From contig CM033396.1 in assembly GCA_019426215.1 (NCBI GenBank), forward strand, positions 31,539,154 through 31,603,153: DNA of 64,000 nt, written 5' to 3'. Shown here piece by piece: positions 22,646 to 33,938 of the stretch (its first letter is position 1; every line of letters begins with the position of its first letter). The stretch is from Buddleja alternifolia. Taxonomy: Eukaryota; Streptophyta; Magnoliopsida; Lamiales; Scrophulariaceae. Both the position numbers and the translations under genes were made by a program. The notes under the pieces were generated by a model that saw only the letters and a program-made list of their open reading frames with translations, searched no databases and had not been told where the DNA came from.

Positions 22646-23191
22646 AATGTAGAATGGACTAGGGCAATTGACAGTGTGTTAATTGTAGCTTTAGTTACAC
22701 AAGCAAATTTTGAAAACCCACAACATCCAGATATCAATCTTATAACAATTCGAGAGTCAAAAGAATTGGTGAACGCATTGTTTAACATTGAATTCACGTT
22801 TCAATTTTGCCATCTTCGGATTAAAAAGTTAAGACATCGATATCATGTGTTCAAGGATATCATTTCATACACAGGTATCATTTGGAGTAGACCTTCAAAC
22901 ACCGTGCATGCACCAATTGCGCTTTGAGAGCACTTCATTGAGGTAAAACTTCGTTCTTAGTAAGATGATGTATACTACTATATATAAATGATTTCTATTA
23001 GACAATCACATGTATAAATTATCATACATACTTAACATGAAATATTTTTGGTACTATTATTGTGTTTATCATTATAGAAACACCACTTATCGAGAGCATA
23101 TTTTTAAAGAATGGAACCAGCTTGGGATTCACTTGTGACCATATTTGGACCCCAGCATAATGAAGCTATCGATAGTGAAGATGAGAACTAA
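22646..23191 (+). pseudogene. Myb/SANT-like gene, two exons, inactivated (copy 3)
   Basis: Exon 1 reads NVEWTRAIDSVLIVALVTQA, later TIRESKELVNALFNIEFTF, LRIKKLRHRYHVFKDIISYT and IIWSRPSNTVHAP, a stop at 22925-22927, then EHFIE before a GTAAAA donor. Acceptor TTATCATTATAG precedes exon 2 with KHHLSRAYF, a stop, MEPAWDSLVTIFGP and an acidic end EAIDSEDEN with a stop near 23191. This is the layout of Myb/SANT-like (Myb_DNA-bind_3 type) domains: Trp near the start, an L..R...L...Y..F helix and a T(V)HAP block. Two in-frame stops indicate a pseudogene. It is divergent from copy 2 across the tandem array. Confidence 0.55.
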
Positions 23192-24202
23192 GAGGACGTC
23201 TAATCCTATCCTCAATAAATTCTTCCATCCAGTTCAAATAATATATGTTTCATCATTTAACTTTAAAGAGTATTTACTTTGTGCTTGAGGTTTACTTTTT
23301 ATTTTGTCTTCTGTTTTGTGCGTGTAAACTCGTTTAAGATGGAGGTGTTATTCCTTTGGGATTTGAAATTGGTGTAATATCGTTATGTTTTAATGTAATT
23401 GTGACTAAGTCAAGTATATATATATATATATATATATTACTTGCATAATATGTTGTGATTCATGTCGTTAGAGCTTTTGAATAAAATATAAGAAAATGTA
23501 TCATTAATAATTAAATACTAAGTTTTATCATTTATAATTATTGTATGAGGAATATAATCAATTAATCTAAAAATAGGTTTATCTAAATGTGTTTTCATCA
23601 CTGCAAAACAATTTCATCCAAATGCATTCTCCACGAACATATATTTTTCAGAATAGTAGGGCAAACATGTTTTCAACCATTTTTGTACTTCAAAAACTGT
23701 TCTATAGAACTTAAAAAACAAAAACATGCCAAACAGACCCTAACTCTCTATAGATAAAAAAAGGGCGGATTTTTCAAAGTTTTGGTTTTCTTTTTTGGCG
23801 CTACAGCTCATGCACAATTTAGCTCAAATTAGATAAAATAAAATAATATAAACAAAAATTAATAATTATTTAAACACATAGAAACACTCAACTAGAAGTA
23901 CTGAACTGAAGTTGTGATCGTCAAAAGATATATATATTGTATTCTATAACCTACCATTATAATAACTGGTGTCATATATATATTTAATATAGAGCTATTA
24001 CAATGAAAAATTGAGAAGGAAAAATATTTTATATATAATAGTGTAGTGATCCGGAAATTACTCTTTGCCTAGAGGATAATAAACCTGGAAAAAAAAATTT
24101 AGAACATAAAGTGTTCAAAAACTAAGGGATATTTTGTTAGTTCTAATAACTAGTGTCATACATCAGGAAAATGGTAATCTTTTCTATATTTCTTATTTAT
24201 CA
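23192..24202. other. AT-rich intergenic DNA with a (TA)n tract
   Basis: A TA dinucleotide run lies at about 23416-23437. The end of the stretch near 23730 reads ACATGCCAAACAGACC, the style of MITE ends, but I could not find a partner. No gene is visible. Confidence 0.5.
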
Positions 24203-24516
24203 GGGAAAATTACTAAGAAGTAAAAACCTTTTAAAATACATATTTATAAATAAAATACTCATGGTAATATTTTTCAATCCAAAATATCAATTCCACATCT
24301 TTTCATTTAATAAAAACTCTAAAATGAATTGATTAATTTTAACCTATCAATTCAAGAATAATTTAATCCAAAAATAATAATAATAATAATAATCAATTTT
24401 TATTTTATTTTTTCAAGTGAAAAATTGTTAGATATTTTGATTCAAATATTTTTATGAGTTTATTGGGTATCAGATATTATTTTGGAATATTTTTGGTAAT
24501 TTTTCCATTTATAATA
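24203..24516. mobile_element. Small MITE-like element, 314 bp
   Basis: The left end GGGAAAATTACTAAGA is mirrored on the right by GGTAATTTTTCC (inverse GGAAAAATTACC). Flanks are ATTTATCA (24195-24202) and ATTTATAA (24517-24524), 7 of 8 matching. No coding capacity. The ends resemble the 48753-49227 element. Confidence 0.45.
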
Positions 24517-25098
24517 TATATATAAAACGTAGGTTTTGTCATTTATGTATAAACTAATTAATTAGCCTCATCTAAAAAGATTTTCAATTCGTTATATTAT
24601 CTCACTCTATTTCAATTTTTTCTTCTATCTGTCTCTTCAATTTTTTTCTAAACCCTAATACCTAAGATCTAAACCCTAAAACTTATATAATCACGTTGTC
24701 GTGTTAATAACTTACATATAGCACAATCATGCAAATTTTTTTTCTATTAAATATTTAAGCATATGAATCGTGTGTGCCACATTACCAAGTCAATATTATG
24801 ATCTCATATTCAATGTGTAGATAATTTTATTAAGTAAAAAAATTCAATCGCTAATTTTGTTGCTAATCTATAGAAACATTCACAATAATGTACTTTATGG
24901 AATTATACATGTAATTGAGCCACCTTGGGCGAATTTGAACAATTTTTTCGTAATTCGTTGTCTAAAAAATGCAAATGCTACAAAAACTTTTGTAGCGGAC
25001 ACTATAATATCCATGTACATTATATTTTGTTGCCAATAGACAACGAAATATTTTATAACCATTAAGTTAGCATTTGGGTACAATAAAAATTTATTGTC
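24517..25098. other. Intergenic DNA with telo-box motifs and a Pol II-leader-like CT-rich tract
   Basis: A CT-rich stretch (24600-24650) is followed by two AAACCCTAA-type boxes (24650 and 24671), as in leaders of plant housekeeping genes, but no exon follows. A perfect 9-bp-arm hairpin GCTACAAAA-AC-TTTTGTAGC lies near 24976-24995 and recalls CACTA subterminal DNA. Confidence 0.4.
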
Positions 25099-25620
25099 AA
25101 TAGATCCCCATGAGCCCTCATCATCTGATAAATCTACCTCAATGAAAACTCCAATAAAATTTCCTAAAAACTCTGCCATATCCTTGTTTAGCTGATGAGG
25201 GGCAAATCAAGGATTTGAACGTGAAAATCTGCCCCATCCAGGCTAACCAGCGAAGGGTTGTCTATCTCATACAAATGGCGGAGCACCACCACTTGATTGT
25301 CCAAGTTCCACGGTGTATTCTCAATAACTCGTGGGGTCCGTTATGTGATAAAAAATCACCATAAAGTATTTCATTATCCAATTTCCTAAACTCAACCTTC
25401 TTCACTGAGTTAAACTCACCTGTTAAAGTAGATGTTAAAGCTCTAAAATTCACCCTTCGTTTCAATGCCAATCTTCCCATAAGGATGTGACCCTTCCCAT
25501 AAGGATGTGACCATGAAGTTTCTGCTCCTTCTTCCAGATTTGTTGTGGGATTATAATTTCCTTTTCCTCTTTTTCTGAAAAAGACAATAAACCCTCCAAT
25601 CGAGAAATATTTTCATCCAT
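25099..25620 (-). pseudogene. LINE ORF1, N-terminal part (DUF4283)
   Basis: The start is MDENISRLEG at 25620. Then come GRLALKRRVNFRALTSTL, KKVEFRKLDNEILYGDF, a G-TWTIKWW block, VQILDLPLIS and AEFLGNFIGVFIEV, ending DEGSWGSI at 25099. This is the DUF4283 RNA-binding region that opens ORF1 of plant L1 LINEs. A 20-bp tandem duplication (about 25473-25512) shifts the frame after HGHILMGR, and two more shifts follow. The coding stops abruptly at GGGATCTATT, where the fragment 27190-27673 begins. Confidence 0.75.
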
Positions 25621-26260
25621 GACGGGACGTGGGGATGCCTACAGACTGGTGTCATACGTCGATATGTGAAAAAATAAACCAACAAAAGTTGGAAGCCCTA
25701 CTTGTGTGCACGAAGTCACGCTGTAAAAAGCCAAAAACGACCAACAAAGCTGAAAATAGATACGGAAAAGAAAAAAATAGAAATGAGTAAAAAAACGCAA
25801 GAAAAAGCAACAAAAAAATTAAGCAAAAAGCAGTAAAAATCCAAGGACAAAGAACAGATGTTGACGGGACGTAGAGCTAGCATGGGGTACGGAGGTGGAA
25901 CCCTTTCCTGTTGAGCACGAAATGAGGTGAATCCTTAACACTCCACTTGCACGAGCAAGACCCACTACGCGTGTGTGAAACCTCAGATGAGAGGTACGTC
26001 TCACTAGACGTGCATGTAACGCTCGTGTATACTCTCCACAAGGCCCCCCATGTGCAGACAAGCTCTTCAGAGATTGTACCCTAGTTAGCAAGACGGTGAA
26101 GAAACAAACCCTAAAGACGGAAAGAGACAAAAAAATTCCTAACGAACTCTCACGAGGAGAGAAAGAGAATGCACTCATGAAGAGAGAATTTTTTTTTTTA
26201 AAAGGCTGGATCTCTATTCTTGAGAAATGTATGTTCATTGTTTTCATGGTTTTCATTGTT
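25621..26260 (-). other. Probable LINE 5' UTR
   Basis: This lies upstream of the ORF1 Met in LINE sense. It is more GC-rich than the surroundings and open on the minus strand for about 145 codons (26256-25819), but its translation shows no known domain. A GC-rich leader before ORF1 is normal for plant LINEs. Confidence 0.45.
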
Positions 26261-26745
26261 TCAAGTTTTGTCTCATATATCTTTTGCCTTCACAAATCCC
26301 CAACTCTATTTTGGAAGGTACCACAATCATTGATAATATAAAGTTAAGTACATAAAAAATAATGTACATGAGCATATGCCATTTACAATATTTCTCTTAT
26401 TTGATGTTGCCACGAACCAAAACTAAATTAAAATGCCATTCACTTTTAAGCTAAATAATCTATGGGGAATGAAAAATTATCAAAATATCTTTAAGTGACA
26501 TTGTAATTAAAAAAAAATAACAAATAACAAAAGCATGCAAAATAGTATTCGACATTTATACATATAAGTCTAAAACCCTAATACTTCAATCAATAGTCGA
26601 AATACATGCTCCTAATTTTATTATGATTTTTTTTTAGCCAAAACCATGTTGTTTCAGTATTTTGATTTGATATACTTTAAAAATTACTTTATGATACATA
26701 AAAATTTTAGTTTCTATAGACCTTTATCTAATGATTCTTTTTTTT
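26261..26745. other. AT-rich DNA, nothing recognised
   Basis: No frame, terminal repeat or RNA gene found between the LINE leader and the CACTA-like end. Confidence 0.5.
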
Positions 26746-27190
26746 CACTACAACAAAATGCAAGAACCACCAAAAACATCATTTTCGTTGCAGTTAGTCA
26801 TGATTTGGCAACAAAAATTGCATTTCGTAGCTTAATAAGTGTTTACCCCCAATTATTTTAGAACGAAAAGCTTTTTTTTGTTGCAAAAGGAGTGCTTTCC
26901 TTCCGGTCTCGATATTCAAAGTTTATTTGGCGACAGTCTTTAGAAAACACAACAACACGTTTTGTTGCAAACGAGTATCTTTTTCGGCAACAACTTATAT
27001 TAGTTGCAAAAACTTCAATTTTGGGCAATAAATTATTTTTTCGTCTATAACAGATAATATGCGATGAAATTCATTGTTGTCAATCTTTCCTTATATTGGC
27101 AACGAACCTCATCATGCCCAAACACTACCGTTTCTGCTACAAAATATTTCGTTGCATATAAGTATTAATAGGAAATGAAAATATCATTGT
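26746..27190 (+). mobile_element. CACTA-like terminal region (left end only)
   Basis: It begins CACTACAACAAAATGCAAG, the typical CACTA (En/Spm) terminus. Over the next 440 bp it carries many direct and inverted GTTGC motifs (TTTGTTGCAAAAG, GTTTTGTTGCAAACG, TTGGCAACAAAAATTGC, TTTCGTTGCAT), the usual subterminal transposase sites. No matching TAGTG end was found; a LINE fragment follows at 27190. Confidence 0.5.
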
Positions 27191-27673
27191 AAATGCATCA
27201 ATTGTCCTGTATCCCCTCCTTCAACCTCCACGTGTTTTCGATTTAAGTTCAAAGAGTTTTCAAAACATGGCGGGACAGTACGGGTAGAAAAGACACTTAG
27301 ATTAGTTTGCTTAGGATTACTGTTGCTCTCCATTTGGCTTAAACCACCACGCACCCCCTACTCTTCTCCCATAATGGATTACCATTCCCACCGGAGTAGG
27401 AGTCACCGCATTGGAAGATGGGTTTCCGTCGGGCTACGACCCTTCAGCTTGAGCCAAATGGGAGTTTCTTGGGTGCAACGAACAAATTGTTTTTTACACA
27501 ACTCACAGAAGCCTTCGGTATGACCAATGATCCCACAAAGATAGCAAAAATTTGGAAGACGTTCGTAAGTAATGTTAACATAGAAGGATTCACTCGACGG
27601 ACTTTTAAGAGTTATAAAATGTTGTAATGGTTTTGTGATATCAATGCTTACCCTAAAACGTAAAATAGATCCC
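27190..27673 (-). pseudogene. LINE ORF1, middle part with CCHC zinc knuckle
   Basis: The minus strand reads GSILRFRVSIDITKPLQHFI from 27673, then NITYERLPNFCYLCG and IIGHTEGFC (CX2CX4HX4C intact), then PIWLKLKGRSPTETH and a decaying tail to about 27190. This is the plant LINE zf-CCHC_4 region that directly follows DUF4283. It starts at the same GGGATCTATT where the DUF4283 fragment 25099-25620 ends, and in the same reading frame. Confidence 0.75.
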
Positions 27674-27690
27674 TTGCTTCTTTTACGTTT

Positions 27691-28122
27691 GAAGCTCAAC
27701 GAATGAGGGGAGAAAGCTCGAGAGTTAACGAGTTTAGCTCTCAAATCCCCTTGATGCCAAATGTCCAAACCACAACCCTTAAGCGTCTCACAGCCTCTTT
27801 TCTTTCATCTCGCACCATACCGTTTCACTCTCCAAATGCCACCATCAATACATCCCTGTTTCATACCCCAATCCACCATAATACCAACAATCACACCCCT
27901 AACATGATCAACCCTATCTTAATTAATACCCCCTACAAATATCAGCACCCATTTCCCAGCCATGGTTACCACTGGTCAAACTCCGTAGTACCCGCCTTGT
28001 TAAAAAAAATAAGCGCCTTAGCATCCAAGAGAAATCTTTCCGAGATCTCGGATACACTGGATGAAGAGGAGGTTCACCAACACAAAAAACAATTCTCCAT
28101 TTTGGCGAGGACTGCCCCCTAA
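27691..28122 (+). pseudogene. LINE ORF1, C-terminal region
   Basis: A 139-codon frame starting at RGESSRVNEFSSQIP is rich in Ser, Thr, Asn and Pro. It ends KKISALASKRNLSEISDTL, DEEEVHQHKKQFS, and stops 20 bases before ORF2 coding begins. A low-complexity tail just before ORF2 is normal for plant LINE ORF1, but no domain can be named from this part alone. The DUF4283 and zinc knuckle expected upstream are absent from this strand. Confidence 0.5.
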
Positions 28123-28132
28123 TCCCAATAAA

Positions 28133-29614
28133 TCTCTTAGTATGGAACTACCATGGGTTGAGGGACCCACGGGTGGTTCAACAAAAAGCGAATTTTATCG
28201 ATTTTCATAAACCCTCGATAGTCTTCTTATCGAGGATGAAATTCAAAAAAGAAAATTTTGAGCATCTTACATTGTTTTCTAATATGTTTGGTCTTTGTAT
28301 CAAGTCTATTGATATTCATGGAGGGCTTGGTTTTTTACTATGGGATAAAAGTGTTGATACTGAGCTTCAATTGTTTTCACAAAACCATATTGATGTTTGT
28401 GTGCACTCTAGTTCGGATACTGGAGTTTGGCACTTTACTGGTTTTATGGGAAGCTGGATGTGACTAGGAGACGACTTACATGACATTTTCTTAAATGGTT
28501 ATGTGGGCAAATTAAGCATCCTTGGATGGTAGTAGGTGATTATAATGAAATACTTTATCAATTAGAGATAGAAGGAAGCCCCTCGAAAGCAAATTGAAAA
28601 TTGCGCCTTTTCCAGGACACTCTACAACTTTGTGATTTACATGATTTGGGGTTCACGGGTTATAAGTATATATGGAGCAACTATCGAGATTTTCCCCACA
28701 CCATTAAGGAAAGGATCGGAAGTGCGTGTGGGAACTCCAAGTGGTGTCAATCATTTCCGGATGCCAAGGTATCTCATCTCATTTTAGCGTATTCGGATCA
28801 TGCTCCCATTCTAATAGAGTTGACGCATACTCCACGGTCTTTTCCATGACAAAGAAGGAAAATGTTTCATTTTGAAGCACTGTGGCTTCGGTCCAAAAAT
28901 TGTGAGCAGATTGTGAGGGATTCGTTGAAGGATGGGGCGGGAACTGACTCGATTGAGCATGTGTGGGAAAACATCAAACACTGTCGAGTTAGGTTTCTAA
29001 ATTGGGATAATGAGGCAAGTGGTCAAAGGAAAATGAAAATAGCAAATCTTGAAATTTTTATCACTAATGCTCAGACTCAAGAATGGAATGCACACACAAA
29101 GGCTCAAGTAGTGATAGCGAGATCAGAGTTAGAGAAGATAATGGCCCAGGACAAAGCGACTTGGCATCAAAGGAGCTGTGTGTTATAGATGAAGGATGGG
29201 GACCAAAACACGTAATTTTTTCATGCTCGAGCATCAAAAAGGAGAAAGTGCAATGAAATCACTAAATTGCGAGACTCCAAGGGTATGTAGCGGGAAAGTG
29301 AAACTGACATTCAAGGGATTGTCATTAATTACTTTCGAGAAATATTTTCATCTACTCGACCGACTAACTTGACTTGACTTTGAATGTTTTACCTCCTCGA
29401 GTAAATGATGAAATAAATAAATAATTGTGGCGTCCTTATGTGTCTAATGAGGTCTCGGTTGCACTTAACCAGATGCATCCTTACAAATCTCTGGGTCCGG
29501 ATGGTATGCCACCCATTTTTTACCAAAAGTTTTGGCATATCATTGGTAATGATGTTTCTCATTGTGTGCTTCATATGCTTAATAATTACGATTTTATGCC
29601 TAAAATGAACTTTG
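28133..29614 (+). pseudogene. LINE ORF2 part 1: endonuclease and start of reverse transcriptase
   Basis: From about 28140 the frame reads VWNYHGLRDPRVVQQK and KPSIVFLSRMKF, the start of the apurinic-type endonuclease (usual WNCRGLGNP, IVFLMETK). It continues with GGLGFLLWDKSV and, after a frameshift, LQLCDLHDLGFTGYKYIWSN and YSDHAPILIEL. A connecting region follows (28862-29188). The reverse transcriptase opens with ALNQMHPYKSLGPDGMPPIF and YQKFWHIIGNDV at 29425-29610. Coding ends at the solo LTR. The endonuclease would nick target DNA for primed reverse transcription. At least four frame breaks. Confidence 0.85.
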
Positions 29615-31321
29615 TGTTAGGATTATGCCCTTGATGCCAATGAGAAAATAGATTGTGTAGGGCTTTTCCTTTTTGTTGTACAAACTATCATTATGAAATA
29701 AAAGGCAATATAAATATGTTCATATGAATCTTAATGGCATTAATAAGTATTGAGCATATAAGTCCTAAGTAATCGAGAGAGAGCTTCTACTCCTTAAGGA
29801 TTAAGGAGATGGACACTAGAAACATCAATGACACTAGAAGCTTCTACTCCTTGATTACTTAAATAGGGTTCGCAAGTTGAAGAGTCTTAATTGGGCATTA
29901 TGACTAGACTTGTATGACACAGGCTCTGACAAGGAGTGTCAGTCGGTCACTAGATTATAGTGGGAGCTTGTGTCATAGATATGTCAATGAAATTGACATA
30001 TTCAAACGCGGCTTGCCGTAATTCAATCATATGGGTATTTACTCAATGACTGTCAATGATTAGATTACTGGTCACGATAGTGTGCTTGATCCTTAGACCC
30101 AAGGAGTCACGAAAATTGTGCTTGTAACACTAGACTTGTTATTAGAGTAGTTAGATCCAATTCACCCCTCCGTTTGATCGACCTCGAAGTACAGTCTAAG
30201 TGGGCAAGTAGCAATCGTTCGGTGATTGTCAATATGTGAATCACTGTCTTGAGTAGAAAATGAGTTAACGTCCTGTGCGATCATAGGTAAATGAAATTAT
30301 AAATCTTTGGTCAAAGCAGAAAAACTAACTTGTGTGGAACACGATGGGTAGTTTGGTAATTTTATCTTACTATGATTTATTAAGCACAACATCGAATCCT
30401 TTGAGTTTGACACATTCCATGACTCTCACTCGATCGGGATGTTACAGTGAAAGGCTTAAACTCACAGGGTATTTTTGACCTAGAGGTTCGTATTAAATCA
30501 TTTTAATCTCAATTGGGTTTCGATGTGAGTTCAAGAGACTGGTTAGGTGACACTCACATCCTTGGCTTCCTCCCATTGCCAATTGAGAAAAACTTAGAGA
30601 GTCGCGCTTTTAAGAATTAAGTAAAGGAAATCTCTAGTTATCAAAAAAGGTTATTCAGGTAATTTTTCATTTGATGAACAAATTAATTTAATTAAGTAAT
30701 TAGATTAATTTAAATAAATTAACAATAAATAATTGGATTGATTTATTATATTTCTATTAACCTAAATTAATAATTAGATTAACTAATTTAGATAATTATT
30801 AATTTAAATCATATATTAATTAGAAATATATATATATATATATATATATATTAGACTTAATTAATAAGTGGACTAAGCTGAAAGTCAACTTAGCCCACTA
30901 GGAAGTGTTTTGGGCTTGTATAATGAGTATGGTGGGCTCAAGGAATTAATTAATTCCAAGCCCAATATCTCATTTAAATACACAATGCCTAAAAGGAAAA
31001 ACCTAAGTGAATCATAACACTACTGCATAACAAGAGAAGAGAGAGAAATTCCATCTCCCCTCCACTATAGCCGTTGGCCTCCACAGGTTTAGAGGATGTG
31101 GATTTTTCCTTCAAACTTTTTTCGGCATGATATCTAGAGGTAGGAATCCGTGATTGCTGCTACACTTGAAGATCAATAATATAATTTCTTCTACAAGGTT
31201 AGTAATTTGATGAAATTTGATTTCATCCTTTTTACGTAAAAAATTATTAAACCCCAAAAGTGATCCAGCATGTGAATTCGGATATGTTTTTCTTTCCGTT
31301 GCGCATGAACCAGGATTCACA
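29615..31321. repeat. Solo LTR-like insertion, 1.7 kb, inside LINE ORF2
   Basis: It begins TGTTAGGATTATGCCC and ends GAACCAGGATTCACA. LINE coding stops just before it and resumes just after it, so it is a single insertion. The beginning and the end (TTTCCGTTGCGCATGAACC) are like those of a common group of long plant LTRs. There is no internal coding. A TA run lies at about 30826-30851 and a TATA-like TGTATAATGAG near 30917. Flanks share ACTT (29609-29612 and 31324-31327) but not a clean 5-bp duplication. Solo LTRs arise by recombination between the two LTRs of one element. Confidence 0.65.
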
Positions 31322-31323
31322 AT

Positions 31324-33938
31324 ACTTCACTCATGTGGTTTTAATTCCTAAATGTGATCATCTTGAAATCTATGTCTCAATTGCGCCTTATTAGCCTCTG
31401 TAATGTCATATACAAACTTGTGTCCAAGTGCAAAGCTAACCGTCTCAAACCACTACTTTAATCTATTATTTATGAAACCCAGTCGGCTTTTATTCCGGGG
31501 CAACTCATTTTTGACAGTATTCTTATGGCATACGAGGTGAATCATTTCCTAAAGAACAAACATTGGGGGTAAGGATGGTCAGGTTGCTCTTAAACTTGAC
31601 ATCAGCAAAGCTTATGATAGTGTCGAGAGGAATGTTTTTGCTGGAGTACTGGATAGGTTGGGCTTTCACGGGGATTTTTCTGATTTAATTATAATGTGCA
31701 TTTCTTCAGTATTGTACTCTTTTATGCTTAACGATTCTCAATTTGGCTACTTTCATCCACCACGGGACTTCGTTAGGGGACCCACTGTCACCATACTTGT
31801 TCTTACTTGTTGCAAAGGTTTTCAGTTGTCTTTTACATGAGGCGGAGAGTCGAGGAGAGATTGAGGAGGTGGTGGTTGCTCGAGAAGCTCCTCGAGTTTC
31901 CCACCTTCTATTCACCGACGATACACTAATCTGTATGCAAGCCATGAACTCGGCTTTCTCTACCATAAAGGCGGTGTTGAGGAGATATGAGTTGGTCTCA
32001 TGACAGAAAATTAATTTTGAGAAGTCTCTGATGGTGTTTAGTAAGAATACTCCTATGGATGCTCAGACGCCCTTAGCACGTATTTTGGGGGTTCAAGTGG
32101 TGGACAAGCATGATAAATACTTGGGTTTCCCAGCAGTGGTGGGGAGATCCAAAAAAGAGGTGTTTGATTCAATACGAGAAAGGGTGGTTAAAAAATTTCA
32201 AGTGTGGAATGCAAGGTTTCTCTCACAAGCGGCAAGAAAATCCTTTTGAAAGCGATAGTTCAAGCAATTCCTATCTATGCAATGAGTTGTTTTCAATTAC
32301 CGGATGGGCTCTTAAAGAAAATTGAAGCGAGAATGGCTATTTTTTGGTGGCACAATTGGGACACATGGAAAATTCATTGGATCGCTTGGGAAAAGCTGTG
32401 TAAAAGTAAAGATCAAGGGGGATTGCATATTAGGGAGTTGAAATCTTTTAATCAAGATATGTTGGCAAAACAAGGGTGGCGTATCTAACAAAATCCGACT
32501 TATTTACGTAGTAGAATTTTTAAGGCATGGTATTTTCATGACTCATCATTTTTGAGGCAAATGTGGGATCAAATCCATCTCTTACGTGGACGGGTATTTG
32601 TGAGGCTACTGGCTAGGGTGTTGCTCAAAGAGGGTTGTAGATGGCGAATTGGGTCGGGGTAGAGGGTGAGGATTTGGGGCGACCCGTGGTTATCGAGGCA
32701 ACACAGTTTTAATATCAGCACGTTACCTCATGTGTTGGATCACGAAGCTAGGGTTAGTGATCTAAGGATAGGCGAAGATGGGTGGTGGAATACAAATCTC
32801 ATTAAGGACCTGTTTAGTGAATCTGAAGCAAAGGCCATCTCATCTTACCTTTAGGCAACATATCGAACCAAAACCAGATGAATTGGAATTTAACAAAATT
32901 GGGTTTCTTTTCAGTCTAGAACGCGTATCACCTTGCCAGGGATATGAAAGAACGTACTAGACCTTCTTCATCCACTGGTTATGATCATATGGAAAGACAG
33001 AATCTGAAATAGGATTTTATTTTGGCAGCCCGGATACCTCCGGAAGTTAGACTTTTCACTTGAAAAGCTTGCCATAAGGCGCTCCCGACGAGCGAGGATA
33101 TACTTAGAAAAAGGCTTGATTTTGTGGGATCGTGTCCATTGTGCAATGCGGAGAATGAGAATTTTCACCATACCATGTTCACATGCCCTTATGCAAGAGT
33201 CGTGAGGTGTGTATCTAATATCCCTTGGCGTGTATTGTCATTTTGGCCTGCCAACATTAAAGCTTGGATCCATGGCTTTTCAACCAACCTGGAGCTATCT
33301 GATTTCAACCTCTTCCTCATGCTTTGATGGTACTTATGGTTCAATAGGAACAAAACTTTGTTAGAAAGGCACTCTTTACAAACCTAAGTCCTTGTGCATC
33401 TAGTTAGAGAGTTTTTTCGAGTTTTTAGCACCGCAAATGATGCTGACAAGCCTGCTAATCCGGCTCCGTGGCCGGAGCGATGGCAACCCCCCGATGAAGA
33501 TATTGTTAAGATCAATTTTAATAGAGCCCTTTTTTCCCAAGAGAGGGCCATGGGTGTGGCAAGGGACAATATGGGGGCCTGTTTAGGGTGGTGTACGAAG
33601 CGGTTTTCGTTTCTTACCAATCTGGAGCATGCGGAGGTCCTAGCTGCCCGCACGCTGGTTTTTACTTCAAGGAAAGTGGCTTAAGAGTTGATGGAGATTG
33701 CTTGGCTTTGATTCATCTCTTTCAGTCGTCTTATCAGTTGTTTTGTCCCATTGGCCCGTTGGTGGATGACGTCCGTTTACTTGCTTCCTCTTTCCATTTT
33801 TTTGTTTTCTCTTTTGTTAAGCGTAAGGGTAACTTTGTGGTGCACTTTCTTGCATGTTCAGCTTTGGAAGACCAAGAGGGTGTTCTTGGCCTCCCGATTC
33901 TTGTATCTAATGCATTAGCTAACGATTTGTTTGAGTAA
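31324..33938 (+). pseudogene. LINE ORF2 part 2: reverse transcriptase, zf-RVT, RNase H-like
   Basis: Coding resumes at THVVLIPKCDHLEI. Reverse transcriptase motifs are spread over three frames: ALKLDISKAYDSVERN (as KLDISKAYD), GDPLSPYLFLLVAKVFSCLL and the catalytic box as FTDDTLIC at 31911, where F/YADD is usual. Then come VQAIPIYAMSCFQLP and WWHNWDTWKIHWIAWEKLC. The zf-RVT region is near 33000-33330 (VGSCPLCNAENENFHHTMF). The RNase H-like domain is at 33440-33938 (KINFNRALFSQERAMGVARD, later FVKRKGNFVVHFLA) and ends at TAA 33936-33938. The A-to-T change in the catalytic box and many frameshifts show it is dead. Confidence 0.87.

Noticed and set aside
24600..24690. Promoter and leader of a host gene (CT-rich with telo-boxes)
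   Set aside because: No exon or splice donor follows; kept only as a motif note.
25819..26256. 145-codon minus-strand frame as a gene
   Set aside because: It lies upstream of the LINE ORF1 Met and shows no domain; better explained as LINE leader DNA.
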